This document shows positions 32,664 to 45,300 of a stretch of DNA of 64,000 nt, one piece after another. Under the pieces are notes generated by a model that ran no database searches, was not told the origin of the DNA, and saw only the letters and a list, made by a program, of their open reading frames with translations. This stretch comes from Rana temporaria (Eukaryota; Chordata; Amphibia; Anura; Ranidae), in NCBI RefSeq assembly GCF_905171775.1, contig NC_053491.1, positions 131,769,983 to 131,833,982 on the forward strand. The letters are read 5' to 3'. The position numbers and the translations under genes are program-made. The stretch's first letter is position 1. The number at the start of each line of letters is the position of its first letter.

Positions 32664-34493
32664 CTTTCCTTGTCAAGGACGCTTTTAGAGATGGTGGGGT
32701 GGAGTTATCAGACTTACAATGAGGTTAAAATCAGTGCTTGACTTTATGCTGCTCCTCTTGCTCTCTTGATGTGTCATAAGAAAAGCCTCTCAATCCCCCT
32801 TTCAAACTTCCCTCTTTATTGCTTGAGACTGTATATGTTGCAGTGAATGCAGATGGCAAAATTTGGTGGAATGGGTCTCCTTAACAAAGTACCCTCCTCA
32901 TGTTGAGGACATTTAATCTGATATAGTTCAGAAAGAGGGGTTCATTTTTACTGCCCTTCTCTCTCCTGGCCAACCAGATTGCATGCCCAGATAAGGTTCT
33001 TATATAGATTTTGGGGACCTCATGCTATTGATATATTTTTTTTTTTTCATGGGGTTCTTCTTAGAAATCAGACCACCTTTAAGGGTAGGAGTTAAGTATG
33101 GATTTTTTGCAGGGAGTATCCCCTAACAATGCGAAGAAACAAACAAAATATTGGATGTACAGTACAAGGCAATGAAACACAGTAATTAAAATCATAAAAA
33201 TGTGTTCTTTAGCCCTCTACACCCTAAATGTTATGTTATTCTTTTGAACCATTTCTAAAGTTGGCCATGAAATATACAACAGACATGCACTAGATGAACA
33301 GTGTTACTTACAGTAGGTTGTGTATTGATTACATTTGAGACACACATTCTTTTCAAAGGTAAGTAATGAGAATATACTGTAGCTCACATGCGCTAAAGAT
33401 AATATTATATGGATGTGATCATTCAAAAATGAATGAGCTGCTTTCTTCCAGTCCTACAGATCAAAATCTACTTCAACAGATTTGTCCTAAGCTTACTGAC
33501 AGGTACTAATAGTCTATCTTAGTGTCTTCCCATTTAGGTGTTAAGGGGCAGAAAATGTGCTTCTGTATGTGTTTTAACATGATCATGAAGGGCAAAGTTC
33601 CTTTCTGGAAACCAGGCTATTGTTGTGCTCCAAATGCTTCACTGGATGTTCTCTAATCCCCCTTGAGAAAGACATCCTAGGGCAATCAACCCATTTAAGT
33701 ATTCACGGAAGTATTTTTAGCATGTGAATGCCACTACCACTTTACATCTTTAAAACTGTACTTTTATCTAAAATGTTTGTTTACTCTCACAAGTCAGCCT
33801 TGTAATAAGCATTTGTGTTTTCTGTGGTTTGAACTAGCATGATGGGAATGACTTCAGGCATATGTGATATATCAAATTATTGGAGAAAGAATACAAATAC
33901 CAAACTGTTTATCCGAGTAAGCAGAGCAGAAGCCATATTTATTGTTTTACTTTAATTGTATGTTGTATTCTACTGGAGCTTGGAAACATATAAGAGCGGG
34001 GCTAAATTCAACAAATGTCACCAATGATATGGATCAAACGGTTAACAAAGGAAAATTCTCCTTAAGATACAATTATTTAATTAAGCAATGTGCCAAAAGT
34101 GAGTGAACTGCAGATGAAGTAAAGTTGATTTCACTTATTGGAGGGAGATTTCAATTACTGGCCACGTTTACCCCAGTTTCTTTCTTCTTCTCATGGCTTT
34201 AACTGCTTAAAGTAAGTTAGACTTTTCATTAAAGTATCATGAAGAAGATATTAGCATGATATAAGTAATATTTATTGTACGAAAAACCTTGTGTCTATGC
34301 AAACTAACTGATTACAGTACATGGTATAGGGGGCAGCCACGTTTGCTCATTTCTGCTGCAGGCTCTAGTATTTGATTTGTACTTCTACATGATAATTATT
34401 TCTCACAATACCAGTCTGTGGGTCAGCCAACCCCCTGAACCATCCAAGATATCATAGCATTTGTTTTACTGTTCAGTATTTTTTATTGAGATT
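32664..34493. other. No gene recognised
   Basis: About 1.8 kb of AT-rich sequence without transposon ends, arrays or a plausible coding frame. It is one of the longest unassigned parts of the window. Confidence 0.5.
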
Positions 34494-34497
34494 TTAA

Positions 34498-34727
34498 CCA
34501 CTTCAGCCCAGGAAGATTTGGCTGCTCAATGACCAGGCCATTTTTTTGCGATACGGCACTGCGTCGCTTTAACTGACAATTGCAGTTGTGCAACGCTGTA
34601 CCCAACAAAATTGACGTTCTTTTTTCCCCACAAATAGAGCTTTATTTTGGGGGTATTTGATCATCTCTGCGGTTTTTATTTTTTGCGCTATAAACAAAAA
34701 AGTGCAACAATTTTGAAAAAAACACGA
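34498..34727. mobile_element. piggyBac-type element fragment
   Basis: TTAA at 34494-34497 followed by CCACTTCAGCCCAGG, and then the TGACAATTGC..GTTGTGCAACGCTGTACCC and TTTTTTGCGCTATAAAC blocks seen in the element at 58302. It is cut by another short element at 34728 and does not resume. Confidence 0.85.
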
Positions 34728-35440
34728 TGGGGCAGATCCATAAAAGAATTACGCCGGCGTATCTCTTGATACGCCGTGTAATTTTAAATTTCCTGCGTCG
34801 TATCTTTGTTTTGTATCTACTGCATCTCGGATCGATCCGACAGGCGTACGCCGTCGGATCGTAGATGCATTTTTCCGCCGGCCACTAGGTGGCGTTACCG
34901 TCAAATTCCCCGTCGAGTATTCAAATTAGCTAGTTACGGCGATCCACGAACGTACGTCCGGCGCATTTTTTTTACGTCGTTTGCGTTCGGCTTTTTACGG
35001 CGTATGGTTACCTCTGCCATTATGAGGCGTACTCAATGTTAAGTATGGCCGTCGTTCCCGCGTCAAATTTTGAATTTTTTACGTCGTTTGCGTAAGTCGT
35101 TCGCGAATAGGGATTTGCGTAGAATGACGTCACCGTCGTAAGAATTGGCTTGTTCCGGTTTAATTTCGAGCATGCGCACTGGGATACCCCCACGGATGGC
35201 GCATGCGCCGTTCAAAAAAAACTTTGTTTACACTGGGTCACAACGTATTTACATAAAACACGCCCCCATCACATCCATTTGAATTTCGCGCCCTTACGCC
35301 GCCAAAGATACACTATGCCCCCGTAACTTAGGACGCAGGTGCTTTGTGAATACAGCACTTGCCTCTCTAACTTACGGTGGCGTAACGTATATGAGATACG
35401 CTACGCCTGCCTAACGTTAGGCACGTCTACCTGAATCTGG
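34728..35440. mobile_element. Inverted-repeat element, GGGGCAGATCC family
   Basis: Starts TGGGGCAGATCCATAAAAG and shares GAATTACGCCGGCGTATC, ACGTCGTTTGCGT and AAGTATGGCCGTCGTTCCC with 10688-11410. The right end has decayed to CTGAATCTGGCTAT near 35440. Non-coding. Confidence 0.85.
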
Positions 35441-35702
35441 CTATCTGTTTTTATGTGCAACAATCCTCTTCAATGTACATTTAGTATTAAGATCTCTAAA
35501 GAAATTATTTTATACCCTCAGGTATTGATACATTTTTTAATCTAAAAGTTGGTAGTCTTCCCAGAGGGCAAGGACAGACAATAGCAAACCTCTACAAAAT
35601 ATGAGTTACCATGAGTAAATTGTATATTCCAAAAACTCTATTGGGATAGGTTTGGTTCAGGAACCAACATTACCTAGTGATGTCACTTTGAATGAGAGTC
35701 AG

Positions 35703-36339
35703 TGTCAGGGACCAATGTGACCAGAAATACGTGGACTACAATAGAGTGAACCAACCACATGTAAAGTATAAATAATATGATTTATTAAAAGATAAGTAAA
35801 TAAACAAAAGTAAACACACCTCCAATATGAAAAATACTAAACTAACCAGCAACAAACCACAGTGACACACAACAACTGAATACCAAAACGAAATCTATAT
35901 ACGGATGTGGAATATAATCGTAACCGTAACAAGCCAGGGTCATACACAAGAGGTCAAGCAGAGCTGAAAGCAAGACAGGACAGGGAGGGGGTAACACGAG
36001 ACAGAGAGCAGGAAGAAGGGATCGGGCTGCAGGGCAGGGGTCCAGGACTGGATGCAGGGTTCAGGATACAGGTTTCAGGATACAGGGTTCAGGATTCCAG
36101 ATACAGGGACACAGGATTAGCTAACACGGGTCAGGGCACAAGGGAACAATACCAAGGCAACGTGTGCAAGTGATCACCAGGTTTAAATATGCTTCCTGCA
36201 ATCTGCATCAGCTGATGCCTGATTGCAGGAGATGATGTCAGCTCCTGACTGCCGAGATCCACCCGCTGGTGGACACCAGAACTGCAGCCCAAAGGTCTGA
36301 GAGCCACAGTGCCACCAGCAGGTGAAACCTTTCCTAACA
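35703..36339. mobile_element. Possible solo LTR
   Basis: Starts TGTCAGGG and ends CCTAACA; the flanking pentamers are GTCAG and GTCAA, one mismatch. The opening half resembles the solo LTR at 13869 in layout (TGTCAG, then TTTATTAAAAG and AATAAACAAAAG). An internal small array of GGATACAGGGTTCA units lies at 36050-36110. The call is tentative. Confidence 0.5.
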
Positions 36340-37078
36340 GTCAAAGACATAAGGTACCTTGTGTAGTGGGATAGAGTAAAGTAAATTTAAACCCTCCATA
36401 TTTGTACACTAGTAACAAAGCAGTAAAGTTGTGTTCAGGCAATTGGAACTTCACTAATTCCACCGATTTATTTTCTTTGGGTGTTTGCTACCAATACTTA
36501 AAGAAGTTCTATAATCAAGACTTGATAATAGTCAAATATAGGAAAAAGGAAATTTGTTTTGGGATTGTAAGCATTCTCAACAAGTATACAATTTTCTGAA
36601 GAATAAACATTTTAAAAAGTGAAATTCTGCCAGCTACATAGAGCAATAAGGAATCATATTTATGTAATTCAGTCAGGTGGGTGTGTAGTAGTGGCTTAAA
36701 CTGACAGTTATGGATATGGGTGGGGTCCAGAGAAAATATAATGCCCACGCAGATAGTGTTTCTTGAAGATAATATTTGAAATTTATATTAGGTTATTTTA
36801 TAATAGAAGACCTTACCACATTTTAACAGTGTAGAGTATAACAATAGTAGGGAAGTAAGGGTTCCATAAGTATCAAGATGATATAATCGGTTTTATGAAG
36901 GTGTGGGCCTACATTGAGTCCCTTAATCCTCCTGGTCTCATCTTGGGCCTGTTTGCACTGGGCAAAACAGACTTGATCTGGGTAAATTAATTATTAAAGC
37001 ACCTTTAGTAATCTGCTTGATAAACTTTTGCATATATCTGCCACCACGGCTTGTTCTTTAACATATTAACATACCCAA
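36340..37078. other. No gene recognised
   Basis: AT-rich sequence; nothing supportable. Confidence 0.5.
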
Positions 37079-37352
37079 AAAAGACTTTCAGCTCTAATTG
37101 CAGCAAAAGATGGTTCTACAAAGTATTGACTCAGGGGGGGGGGCTGAATATAAATGAACACCACACCTTTCACATATGTACTTGTGAAAAAATTGAAAAC
37201 CATTTATCATTTTCCTTCCACTTCACAATTATGTACCACTTTGTGTTGGTCTATAACATAAAATCCCAATAAAATACATTTATGTTTTTGGTTGAAACAT
37301 GACAACATGTGGAACATTTTAAGGGGTATGAATACTTTTTCAAGGCACTGTA
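37079..37352 (+). mobile_element. Tc1 right-end fragment
   Basis: AAGACTTTCAGCTCTAATTG leads to AGATGGTTCTACAAAGTATT, GACTCAGG and the terminus AATACTTTTTCAAGGCACTGTA. It is the same family as 28289-30288 and gives a better-kept right end. 5'-truncated. Confidence 0.85.
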
Positions 37353-38480
37353 TAGGATCTTAGTTCATAGTTAGCCTTGTCAAGAGGTAGACATGTTACA
37401 CATCTATAAGCTTTTTGAGGACCTTTTATGTAACAGCAGCAAATAAAGTTGGCCTTACTAAGAACATACAAAAAAATAAGTATATAGCAATAACATAACA
37501 TATTTAACATCATATGTTATCATCTGTGCCACTTACACATCGCTTAAATGGTAAGGAGATGGTGGTCAAATGGCGGGTGTCACTAGAGTTTTAATTAAAA
37601 GTAAACAATGTGAGAGTGAAAGTACTTTGCAGGACTTTTTGAAGGTAGTGCAAAGATCTTACATTGTTTATAGGATGTATTTAAATTGTTGTAGGAATTG
37701 TTTATTTTACAGCTTTTCATATTTTAAAATTGTTATAGTTTTGGGATGTTAGCTATATAATAATTAGGTAGTGTGATTAAGGGGTTGGTAAGTTTTCAAA
37801 TTAAGATTGTCTTGCAACTGGGTTTCTTTAAAAGAAAGATGCTTAGACAGCCTTTGAACAATAATTCATCCTAGAGGGCTTAAAGGAGGACACGACCAAG
37901 TGAAAAATTTTCAGCTCAGCCTGTGTTGGTTTTATAATATGTAGATTAAGAAGAGGGGGTCATAGACCATGCCAGAAAAAGAATTGTAAAATGTCTGTCT
38001 CAAAGAGATGTCCAGACTTTTCCACATATTGATCCACCAGCCCAAATTGTATAAAAACCTCTCTTCTTTGGTACATAACACATGCTCAGCACAGCACAGC
38101 ACAGACTTATATGGAAAAATTAAAGAGCAGTCTTTTGACAACTGTGCCTGCCTATATGCAATGGAATGACTAATTCAGATTGCTTGGCTATACCCTGTTT
38201 AATTACAACAGCCACCAGTAATAAATGTTTATAAAATACCAGCCTTATGGGGTACATTATATATTGGCCACCTCTGACCACCAGTACCATAAATAAGAAT
38301 TGTAGGGGCCAGATCAAAGGATCTCTGTGTGCTTTAGTTACATCCGTAAAAATATGGGAGTATGGTGGAAGGGTGGAAGTGCCTTCATACCTAAATTATA
38401 TAACAAAAGAAATGCACTCCTTGGAGGGTATTTCTTTCTGTAGTTACATCTGTAGTACTTATAGTTTAGTTAATACCGCA
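37353..38480. other. No gene recognised
   Basis: AT-rich; short open frames without motifs. Confidence 0.5.
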
Positions 38481-39272
38481 TACTTGGATGCAGTAACATA
38501 TCGCTTAGTGAATTGTGCCCCATCTAACTCCAACAGCCATTCTGGTTCAGACAAAACCTATTTAAGACCCTGGCTCCCAGGCTTGGAGCCCATTTGCGAG
38601 TGGGTAGAATAGAAATAGGTACCCATCTGTTAGGGACAGAACTAGCAGGGAAAGGTTTCTGATGAGGAGACAATGTTTACAACTTCTCTGGACATCTTCC
38701 CACATGGGAACGAGATGACCTGGCTGCATTCTGACCCTCCTAACAGGAGCTGTCAGTTGAAACCTACTCTCTACATGTTGTTGGGATCCATACAGGTTCC
38801 TGTTTGGGCTGTCTTCCCACTGGGTTTATTGTGAAATGTCTTTGCATTACATAAATACAAGTGCTTTACATTGCACCTGGGCTGTGTGTATTGTTGCCAA
38901 TGCACCACGTGGCCAACAAATGCCTGTGGCCAGTTTAGTTTCCCCTGCAGAGAAAGATAGATATTTTGCCTAAGGATTTCTGGTAAATACAGTTCCTAAA
39001 ACAGAAAATCTATAGTTTATCTTAACATAACACATTATACTCTGCAATTTTCTGGAAAATAGTGATATAATATATTTTATACATGATTACAATGTCTAAC
39101 ATTTATATTAAAAAATAATATCATTTTATTATAGTTATTATAAAGTTTGTGCTGCTAATACTAACTACCACTTGCATTTAGCTCAGAATTGAGTTAGAAA
39201 CAATAGCTCTTACGTTAAAAGGTCTCTACATAAGTAAACATGGTTGTGATATACATAACTTCAGGAGACCAG
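38481..39272 (+). repeat. Direct duplication, copy A (uninterrupted)
   Basis: From TACCGCATACTTGGATGCAG to ACATGGTTGTGATA it matches 49882-51570 at high identity, after removal of two insertions from copy B. Copy A keeps both empty sites: GGATCCATACAGG at 38791 and TCTTAACATAAC at 39022. Non-coding; may be a mobile-element part or a segmental duplication. Confidence 0.93.
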
Positions 39273-40102
39273 TGCCAAAAAATGTCTGCTAGGTTGATCA
39301 TTTTTATTTGATTACCAGTTCACTTTTAACAATGTGCTGGAGGGGAGATTGCATAACTTGTGCTGACCATTGGGTGAGCTGGATGATTAACGTCGAATGA
39401 AGTCCAAATTACTTGGAATGTAAAAATCTAAGGACCCTGTGTATGGCTCTGTTCAGGTAAATTGGAATGACTGAATCTGGTAACACAAATGTTTTGTGAC
39501 TTGGATTGGCTTGGCAATATTACAATTGTATTCCTTGTTCTATACATTAAAAACATTGCTTGGGGTCTTCTGGAAGGGTCATCCAATAAATTCTTCATTA
39601 GTATTTCTAATAGAGAATTCTAATATAAAACTCATCTATTATTGATTTTTAATATGATATTTTTCCTTGAAGCTCATACATTGAATTACGTCTTTGTACA
39701 ACAGCACATTTTGAATTATAACACTTTTTTTGAATTATAAGACAATTCATAAAAATACAATACAATGATCATCACACACACAAAGAAGTCTAGACGATAT
39801 AGCGGGAACCATTTCAATACTTTGTACACAGCAATGGTACATATGTAAATAAAATAAAAGGAAAAGAAAAGAAAGCTGAATTTTGCAACACACATCTCAT
39901 AATCATTGATACCAAAAAGTAGAATTTTGCTTGTTTGAAATGAAAAAGCCAGCACATGGGCATTGATGTATATTGGTATGTTATTTAGGCTGAACTCCAC
40001 AAAACTACTGAAACACAAATAAAATTCATATAGAGGAGCTACTTTTCTTGAAAAAGGATTCTTAATTTTGTCAATCCAATTCTGAGATATACAAACCCCC
40101 AA
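39273..40102. other. No gene recognised
   Basis: AT-rich sequence; the minus-strand frame that overlaps the next element has no motif. Confidence 0.5.
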
Positions 40103-40536
40103 GGCCTTGTACACACGGCCGAACATGTCCGATGAAAACGGTCCGCGGACCGCTTTCATCGGACATGTCTGCTGGGAGCTTTTGGTCTGATGTGTGTACA
40201 CACCATCAGACCCAAATCCCCGCGGACAGAGAACGCGGTGATGTAGAAGACACGGAAGTTCAATGCTTCCACGCATGCATCGAATCAATTCGACGCATGC
40301 ACGGGATTTCGGGCCGCTGGTTATACGTCATAACCAGCGGACATGTCCGATGAGTCGTACTAACCAGCGGACATGTCCGACGGACAGGTTTCCAGCAGAC
40401 AAGTTTCTAAGCATGCTAAGAAACTTTTGTCTGCTGGAAACCTGTCCGCTAGGCCGTACACACGGTCGGACATGTCCGCGGAAACTGGTCCGCGGACCAG
40501 TTTCAGCGGACATGTTCGGTCGTGTGTACGGGGCCT
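40103..40536. mobile_element. Inverted-repeat MITE, composite
   Basis: AGGCCTTGTACACACGG and CGTGTGTACGGGGCCT ends enclose a second internal terminus, GGCCGTACACACGGTCGGAC, near 40452, and two GCGGACATGTCCGA blocks in tandem. This suggests one element inserted into or fused with a sister. It shares a GACGCATGC block with 345-838. Confidence 0.8.
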
Positions 40537-41525
40537 TACAGTTTGCAGAGATGGGTTGATACCTAATTTCTCTATAGTGCAATTAGGGAATGCCCATTGG
40601 ACATCCCCTGCTCCCAGTCTGTGAATGGACAGTGAAGAAACAACAGCACACTGATAAGATCATTTATCTTCTTTCTTCTTCTGTCAGAATGCTGATTTTC
40701 AAAATTGGTTGCATTTTTGTATTAATACATATCTGCATTAAATGGTGTTTGTACATCTGCTTGAAGTATTTTTTTTTTTAAAGTAGTAGTAATGTTTGCA
40801 AAAGAATAATAATAATGATTTGAGAGTCACTTATAATATTTAGTCAGTGTTCTGGTAAAATGTGTGTGTAATAAATGTCAATAGCAATGGTTTCTAGAAA
40901 ATATTCTGTAATTTTAGGTTGGCAGAGTATAATAAAACATTCATAATCTAACCACCAGAAGATGGGCTTGAGGCTAGCTGCAAGCATACACACAAACACT
41001 TTTTTGCTTATTTTCTCATGTTTTTCTTAGCACCATTTTGTCTTAGTGAGTTTACAGTTATCATATGTTTTCCAAACTTAGTGCCCATGACATTGTCACC
41101 TGATCCTGCTGAAAAGGTGGATGGGGCAACGGTCAACTGTATTTTTTTGGGCCTAGTTCAGTTGAAAAAAGGGAAATTAATTACTTATGTGAGTGGGTAG
41201 AAATAGTTGTCTCTTTTGTTTTAAAATACAAGCACGTCCATCCTACAGGGATTTTGGGCACAAGTCACTTAAGCTTATCGCATGCGTTATGTTGGTCATG
41301 TGATCACTTACTGCATGCGATAATGAAAATGTCAATTCACTATCGCTCGTATGCAGTATTTAACAGAAACACCAAAACGTTTGGTAAGATAATTCACACA
41401 AAGGCAAGTCAATTCCCTAAAGGAAATTAATAAATACATAAATGCATGTAGTAATTAAGTACTGCTCCAAGCTTGCTATAACTGTGCAGTAACTACGGAA
41501 ATGTCAGACCCCCCCCCCCCAGTGA
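40537..41525. other. Mostly unassigned; possibly includes the left end of Harbinger element 3
   Basis: No gene. A block with inverted GCATGCG and CGCATGC near 41278-41320 could be part of the subterminal region of the element whose transposase starts at 41626. A run of 14 C lies at 41507-41520. Confidence 0.4.
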
Positions 41526-41967
41526 TTGGTTGAAACATAGGTTGGAAATTGCCAGCTGGAGGTGTGTAGAGTGTAAGAGGAGTGAGGAGTGTTATCTAGA
41601 GGCTGTCAGAGGATATCCTATTGAAATGGAGCACTTTGCATCCAGTCTCATGGAATTTAATGCAATACAGAAGAGGAGAAGGATATGTCAAATGGTCCTT
41701 TTGAAGGAAGGAACCTTCGAAGAGCGCACACTTCTGGACCAATTCTCTGAAGCTGAGACCCTGCAGAAGTTCAAGTTATCCAAGCAACTGATAATGGAGC
41801 TCTATATCCAACTGATCGGGTACCTTTGGCCCTCTAAAAGTCTTGCCATATCAGCCATGTCCAGGTTGCTGTTAGCCTTATATTTTTTTATGAAGGGCAT
41901 CATACTAGATGGTCTCAGGTGAGATTGGGGAAATGTCCCAGTCCTCTTTTTTCCATCTCCTCGCCTA

Positions 41968-41973
<6 letters not shown>

Positions 41974-42001
<28 letters not shown>

Positions 42002-42310
42002 CACGTCAGACTCTGCTCACGTAAAGCCGAGAGGCTAGCTCACGGTTCGCCCGCCCTTAGCGTCTCTCTCGCGGCTTCGCATCATTCGTGTGTTTTTTTT
42101 TTTTTTCCTTTTATGCTTAAGTTCATTTTTTTTTTTTTTTTTTCCCCTTTCTCTTTTCCCTGCCATTACAGATTTGACATTTTTAAACTGTTAATTAATC
42201 TTTCCCCGCTTAACAAGTCTGACTGCATTCCTTGCTAGTATAACATAATTAGTCCCAACCCCTTTTTTTTTTTTTTCGCCCCCCCCCCCCCCCTCCTTCC
42301 CCCCCCGGAT
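41974..42310 (-). repeat. 3' end of the LINE with three A tracts
   Basis: On the element strand, A-rich tracts complementary to T runs occur at 42128-42143, 42091-42103 and 41973-42001. The roughly 90 bases between the last two (42002-42090) are GC-rich and unlike the rest of the 3' region. This is what a 3' transduction looks like, but it may also be a normal part of the family's 3' region. A C run at 42279-42307 borders it. Confidence 0.6.
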
Positions 42311-42341
42311 CTGTGTGCCATGCGATCTTCTTTATGATTTC

Positions 42342-45300
42342 TCAGCTATCTGCTTCTGTCATTCCCTGGGCGAACTTTTCTGAGGATTTGAATACTTTCC
42401 ATTTTTCCCAAACCACTCTGTATTTGTCCTCTTCTCCTGTCTCTCTGCAGGCAAGGTACTCCATCTCTTCTATATATTCCACCCTTTCTATCCACTCTTT
42501 GATTGATGGCCTCTTTGGATGTAGCCAATTTTTTGGGATCAGAGCCTTAGCTGCATTTAATAATACTGGGATCAGAGTTGTTCCATATTGTTTTTTTGTT
42601 TTTTCAGTTCCATGAAACAGACAGGGCAGCGGGTTACATAGAATCGTCTCCCCTGTTATTTCTACGATATATTTCAAGATTTCTTTCCAATATTCCTGGA
42701 TTCTCGGGCAATCCCACCATATATGTAGAGTTGTTCCTTTTTGTTTACAATTTCTCCAACATAGCTCTGAATTTCCTGGGTGAATCTTACTCATTCTTGA
42801 TGGGGTCAAGTGCCATCGCACCATACATTTATAGTTTGCTTCTATGGTGGTAATGTCCACAGCATGATTGTATACTGCACCTATCATTTGTGTTTTATCA
42901 ATTTTTTTACCGATATCGCTTTCCCATTTTTCTAAAAAGGGCAGTGTTTCTAGAGTCTCGAGTTCTGTTAATATCCCGTATGCCTTTGATATTCCATGTG
43001 TCAGGGGCTTGTCCATGCTGCATATTTTTTCTATTGGGTATAGTGTCTTATCTTCCCTAATTGGTTGTGGTAGTGTGCTCACAAAGTGTTTTAACTGCAA
43101 ATACTCCCATTCACTCATACTTTGTTCCTTTTCCCCTATTTTTATCTCTTGTCTTAATTTAATTTTCCCCCGTGTAACAATATCTTTTAATTTTTTCTCT
43201 CCTAGGTGCTTTCCAAAACGTGTTCCATTTCCTGGTGGAAAAAAATTTGTGCCTGCTAATGGGGTTAATGGAGAGTTATACTCCCATTTTTCCCGTCTAA
43301 ATATTGTGTCCCATATTCTAAATACGTTCCTTGTTATGTTGTGTGTGTTCGTGCTCAATTCCCTCATTTTCGGTGGTATCCATATATTTCTATTTAGTTG
43401 TGTCCTACTTAATGTTTCTTCCATACGTACCCATTTTTTTTTTGTATATGCGTTTGTCCATTCTACCAACCTTGCTAAGTTTACAGCAAAATAATATCTT
43501 TTTATATCGGGGAGCCCCAACCCCCCTCCTTTTTTTTCATGCTCAGCAATGAATAGCTTAATCTAGCCTTTTTTCCTGCCCATATATATTTCAAAATTAC
43601 TGTTTTAATTACTTTAAAGAAACTTTGCGGTATTTTTATTGGGAGCATTTGAAGTTTGTATGTTATCTTCGGTAATATCATCATTTTAAACGCATTAATC
43701 TTACCTATCCAGGAGATATGTTTTTTTGCTAGGTTTTTCAGATCTTGATTAATGTCGTTGATTAAGGGGACAAAATTGGCCGAGTAGAGTTTTTCAACTG
43801 TAGATGTAATTTTTATACCCAAGTACGTTATAGCTTCTTTTTCCCATGTAAATGGAAACTCTTTCTGAAGTTCTTCTGCTTCTTTTTTGTCTATCCCTAA
43901 ATTCAAAATTACTGTTTTTATCGGGTTTATTTTAAAATTTGAAAGTTCACCGTATCTTTTTATTTCCTTTATGACATTAGTGAGAGAGACTCTAGGTTTG
44001 GTCAGGTATAGGAGTATGTCGTCTGCATACGCCGCCACTTTGTGTTCTTCATCTCCCACCCTCACCCCTCCTATCCCCGGGTTTTCCCGGATTTTTGCCA
44101 ACAACGGTTCCAGGGCTATTACATATAGGAGCGGCGAGAGCGGGCAACCCTGTCTGGTTCCGTTTTCCATTTTGAACACAGACGACATCCTCCCATTGAC
44201 CTTCACCCTTGCCGTCGGGTGACTATACAAGTTCTTTACCCATTTCATGAACCTTGGTCCCAGGCCTATATTTTGTAAAGTTTCCATCATAAACCCCCAG
44301 TCGACTCTGTCAAATGCTTTTTCGGCATCTAAGGACATGAGTACGACTGGGGGTTTCTTTTTTGGATCTTGTTGTAACAGTAACAGGGTCCTTATGCTAT
44401 TATCTCTTCCTTCTCTGCCCGCTACAAAGCCCGCCTGATCTGGGTTTATTAACTGCGGCATTAAACTTTTTATCCTAGTTGCTAATATTTTCGCGTATAC
44501 TTTCAGGTCTGCGTTTAACAAGGCTATTGGTCGATAGCTGGAACACAATGTTCCATCTTTTCCCGTTTTAGGGATAATAGAAATATTTGCCAATAGAGAT
44601 TCTTTTCTTATTTCCTCTTCCTCTCCTATTTTGTTAAAATAGTTGCACATCTCTGGGATCAAAAGTTCTTTAAATGTTTTGTAATATTTAATCGGCAAGC
44701 CATCAGGGCCTGGGCTCTTACCACACGGTGTTTCCCGAAAGGCTCTGTGTACCTCTTCTTGGGTTATTGGGGCCTCTAAGGATTCAATATCGTTTTGGGG
44801 AATTTTAGGTAGTTTCACTTCTTCTAAGTATTCCCTGATTTTCTTTTTTCTCATCTTTTCTTGCTCTTGGGTTTCCTTAGTTCTTATTGAATATAATGAG
44901 CTATAAAAAGTCCGGAAGGATTCCGCGATTTCGGACGTCTTATATTTCATAAGGCCGTCTTGGTTTTTTATTTTTTCTATATAATTTTTTTTTTTTTTTT
45001 CCCTAGAAATTCTAGCTAGAAGTTTCCCTGGTTTGTTCCCCCATTTATACCTCTCCTTTCTAACATTTTTGAATATGTCTCTTGTTTCTACCTTCATAAG
45101 ATCTCTAAGCTGGGTCCTCTTTACAACAATTTCTTGGTATATTTCATTTTCTCCTCGCTCCTTATGCATTTGCTCCAGTTCAAATAGCTCAGTTGTTAAT
45201 TTTTTTATGTTTAATTTTCTTATCTTTTTTTTCCCTGCTCCTATTGAGATTAGTTTCCCTCTGATGTATGCCTTATGGGCCTCCCATACAGTAGCTACCC

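Noticed and set aside
42868..43494. A 208-codon plus-strand frame opposite the LINE ORF2 end
   Set aside because: Antisense shadow rich in Ser and Phe; the minus strand carries the conserved L1 C-terminal motif.
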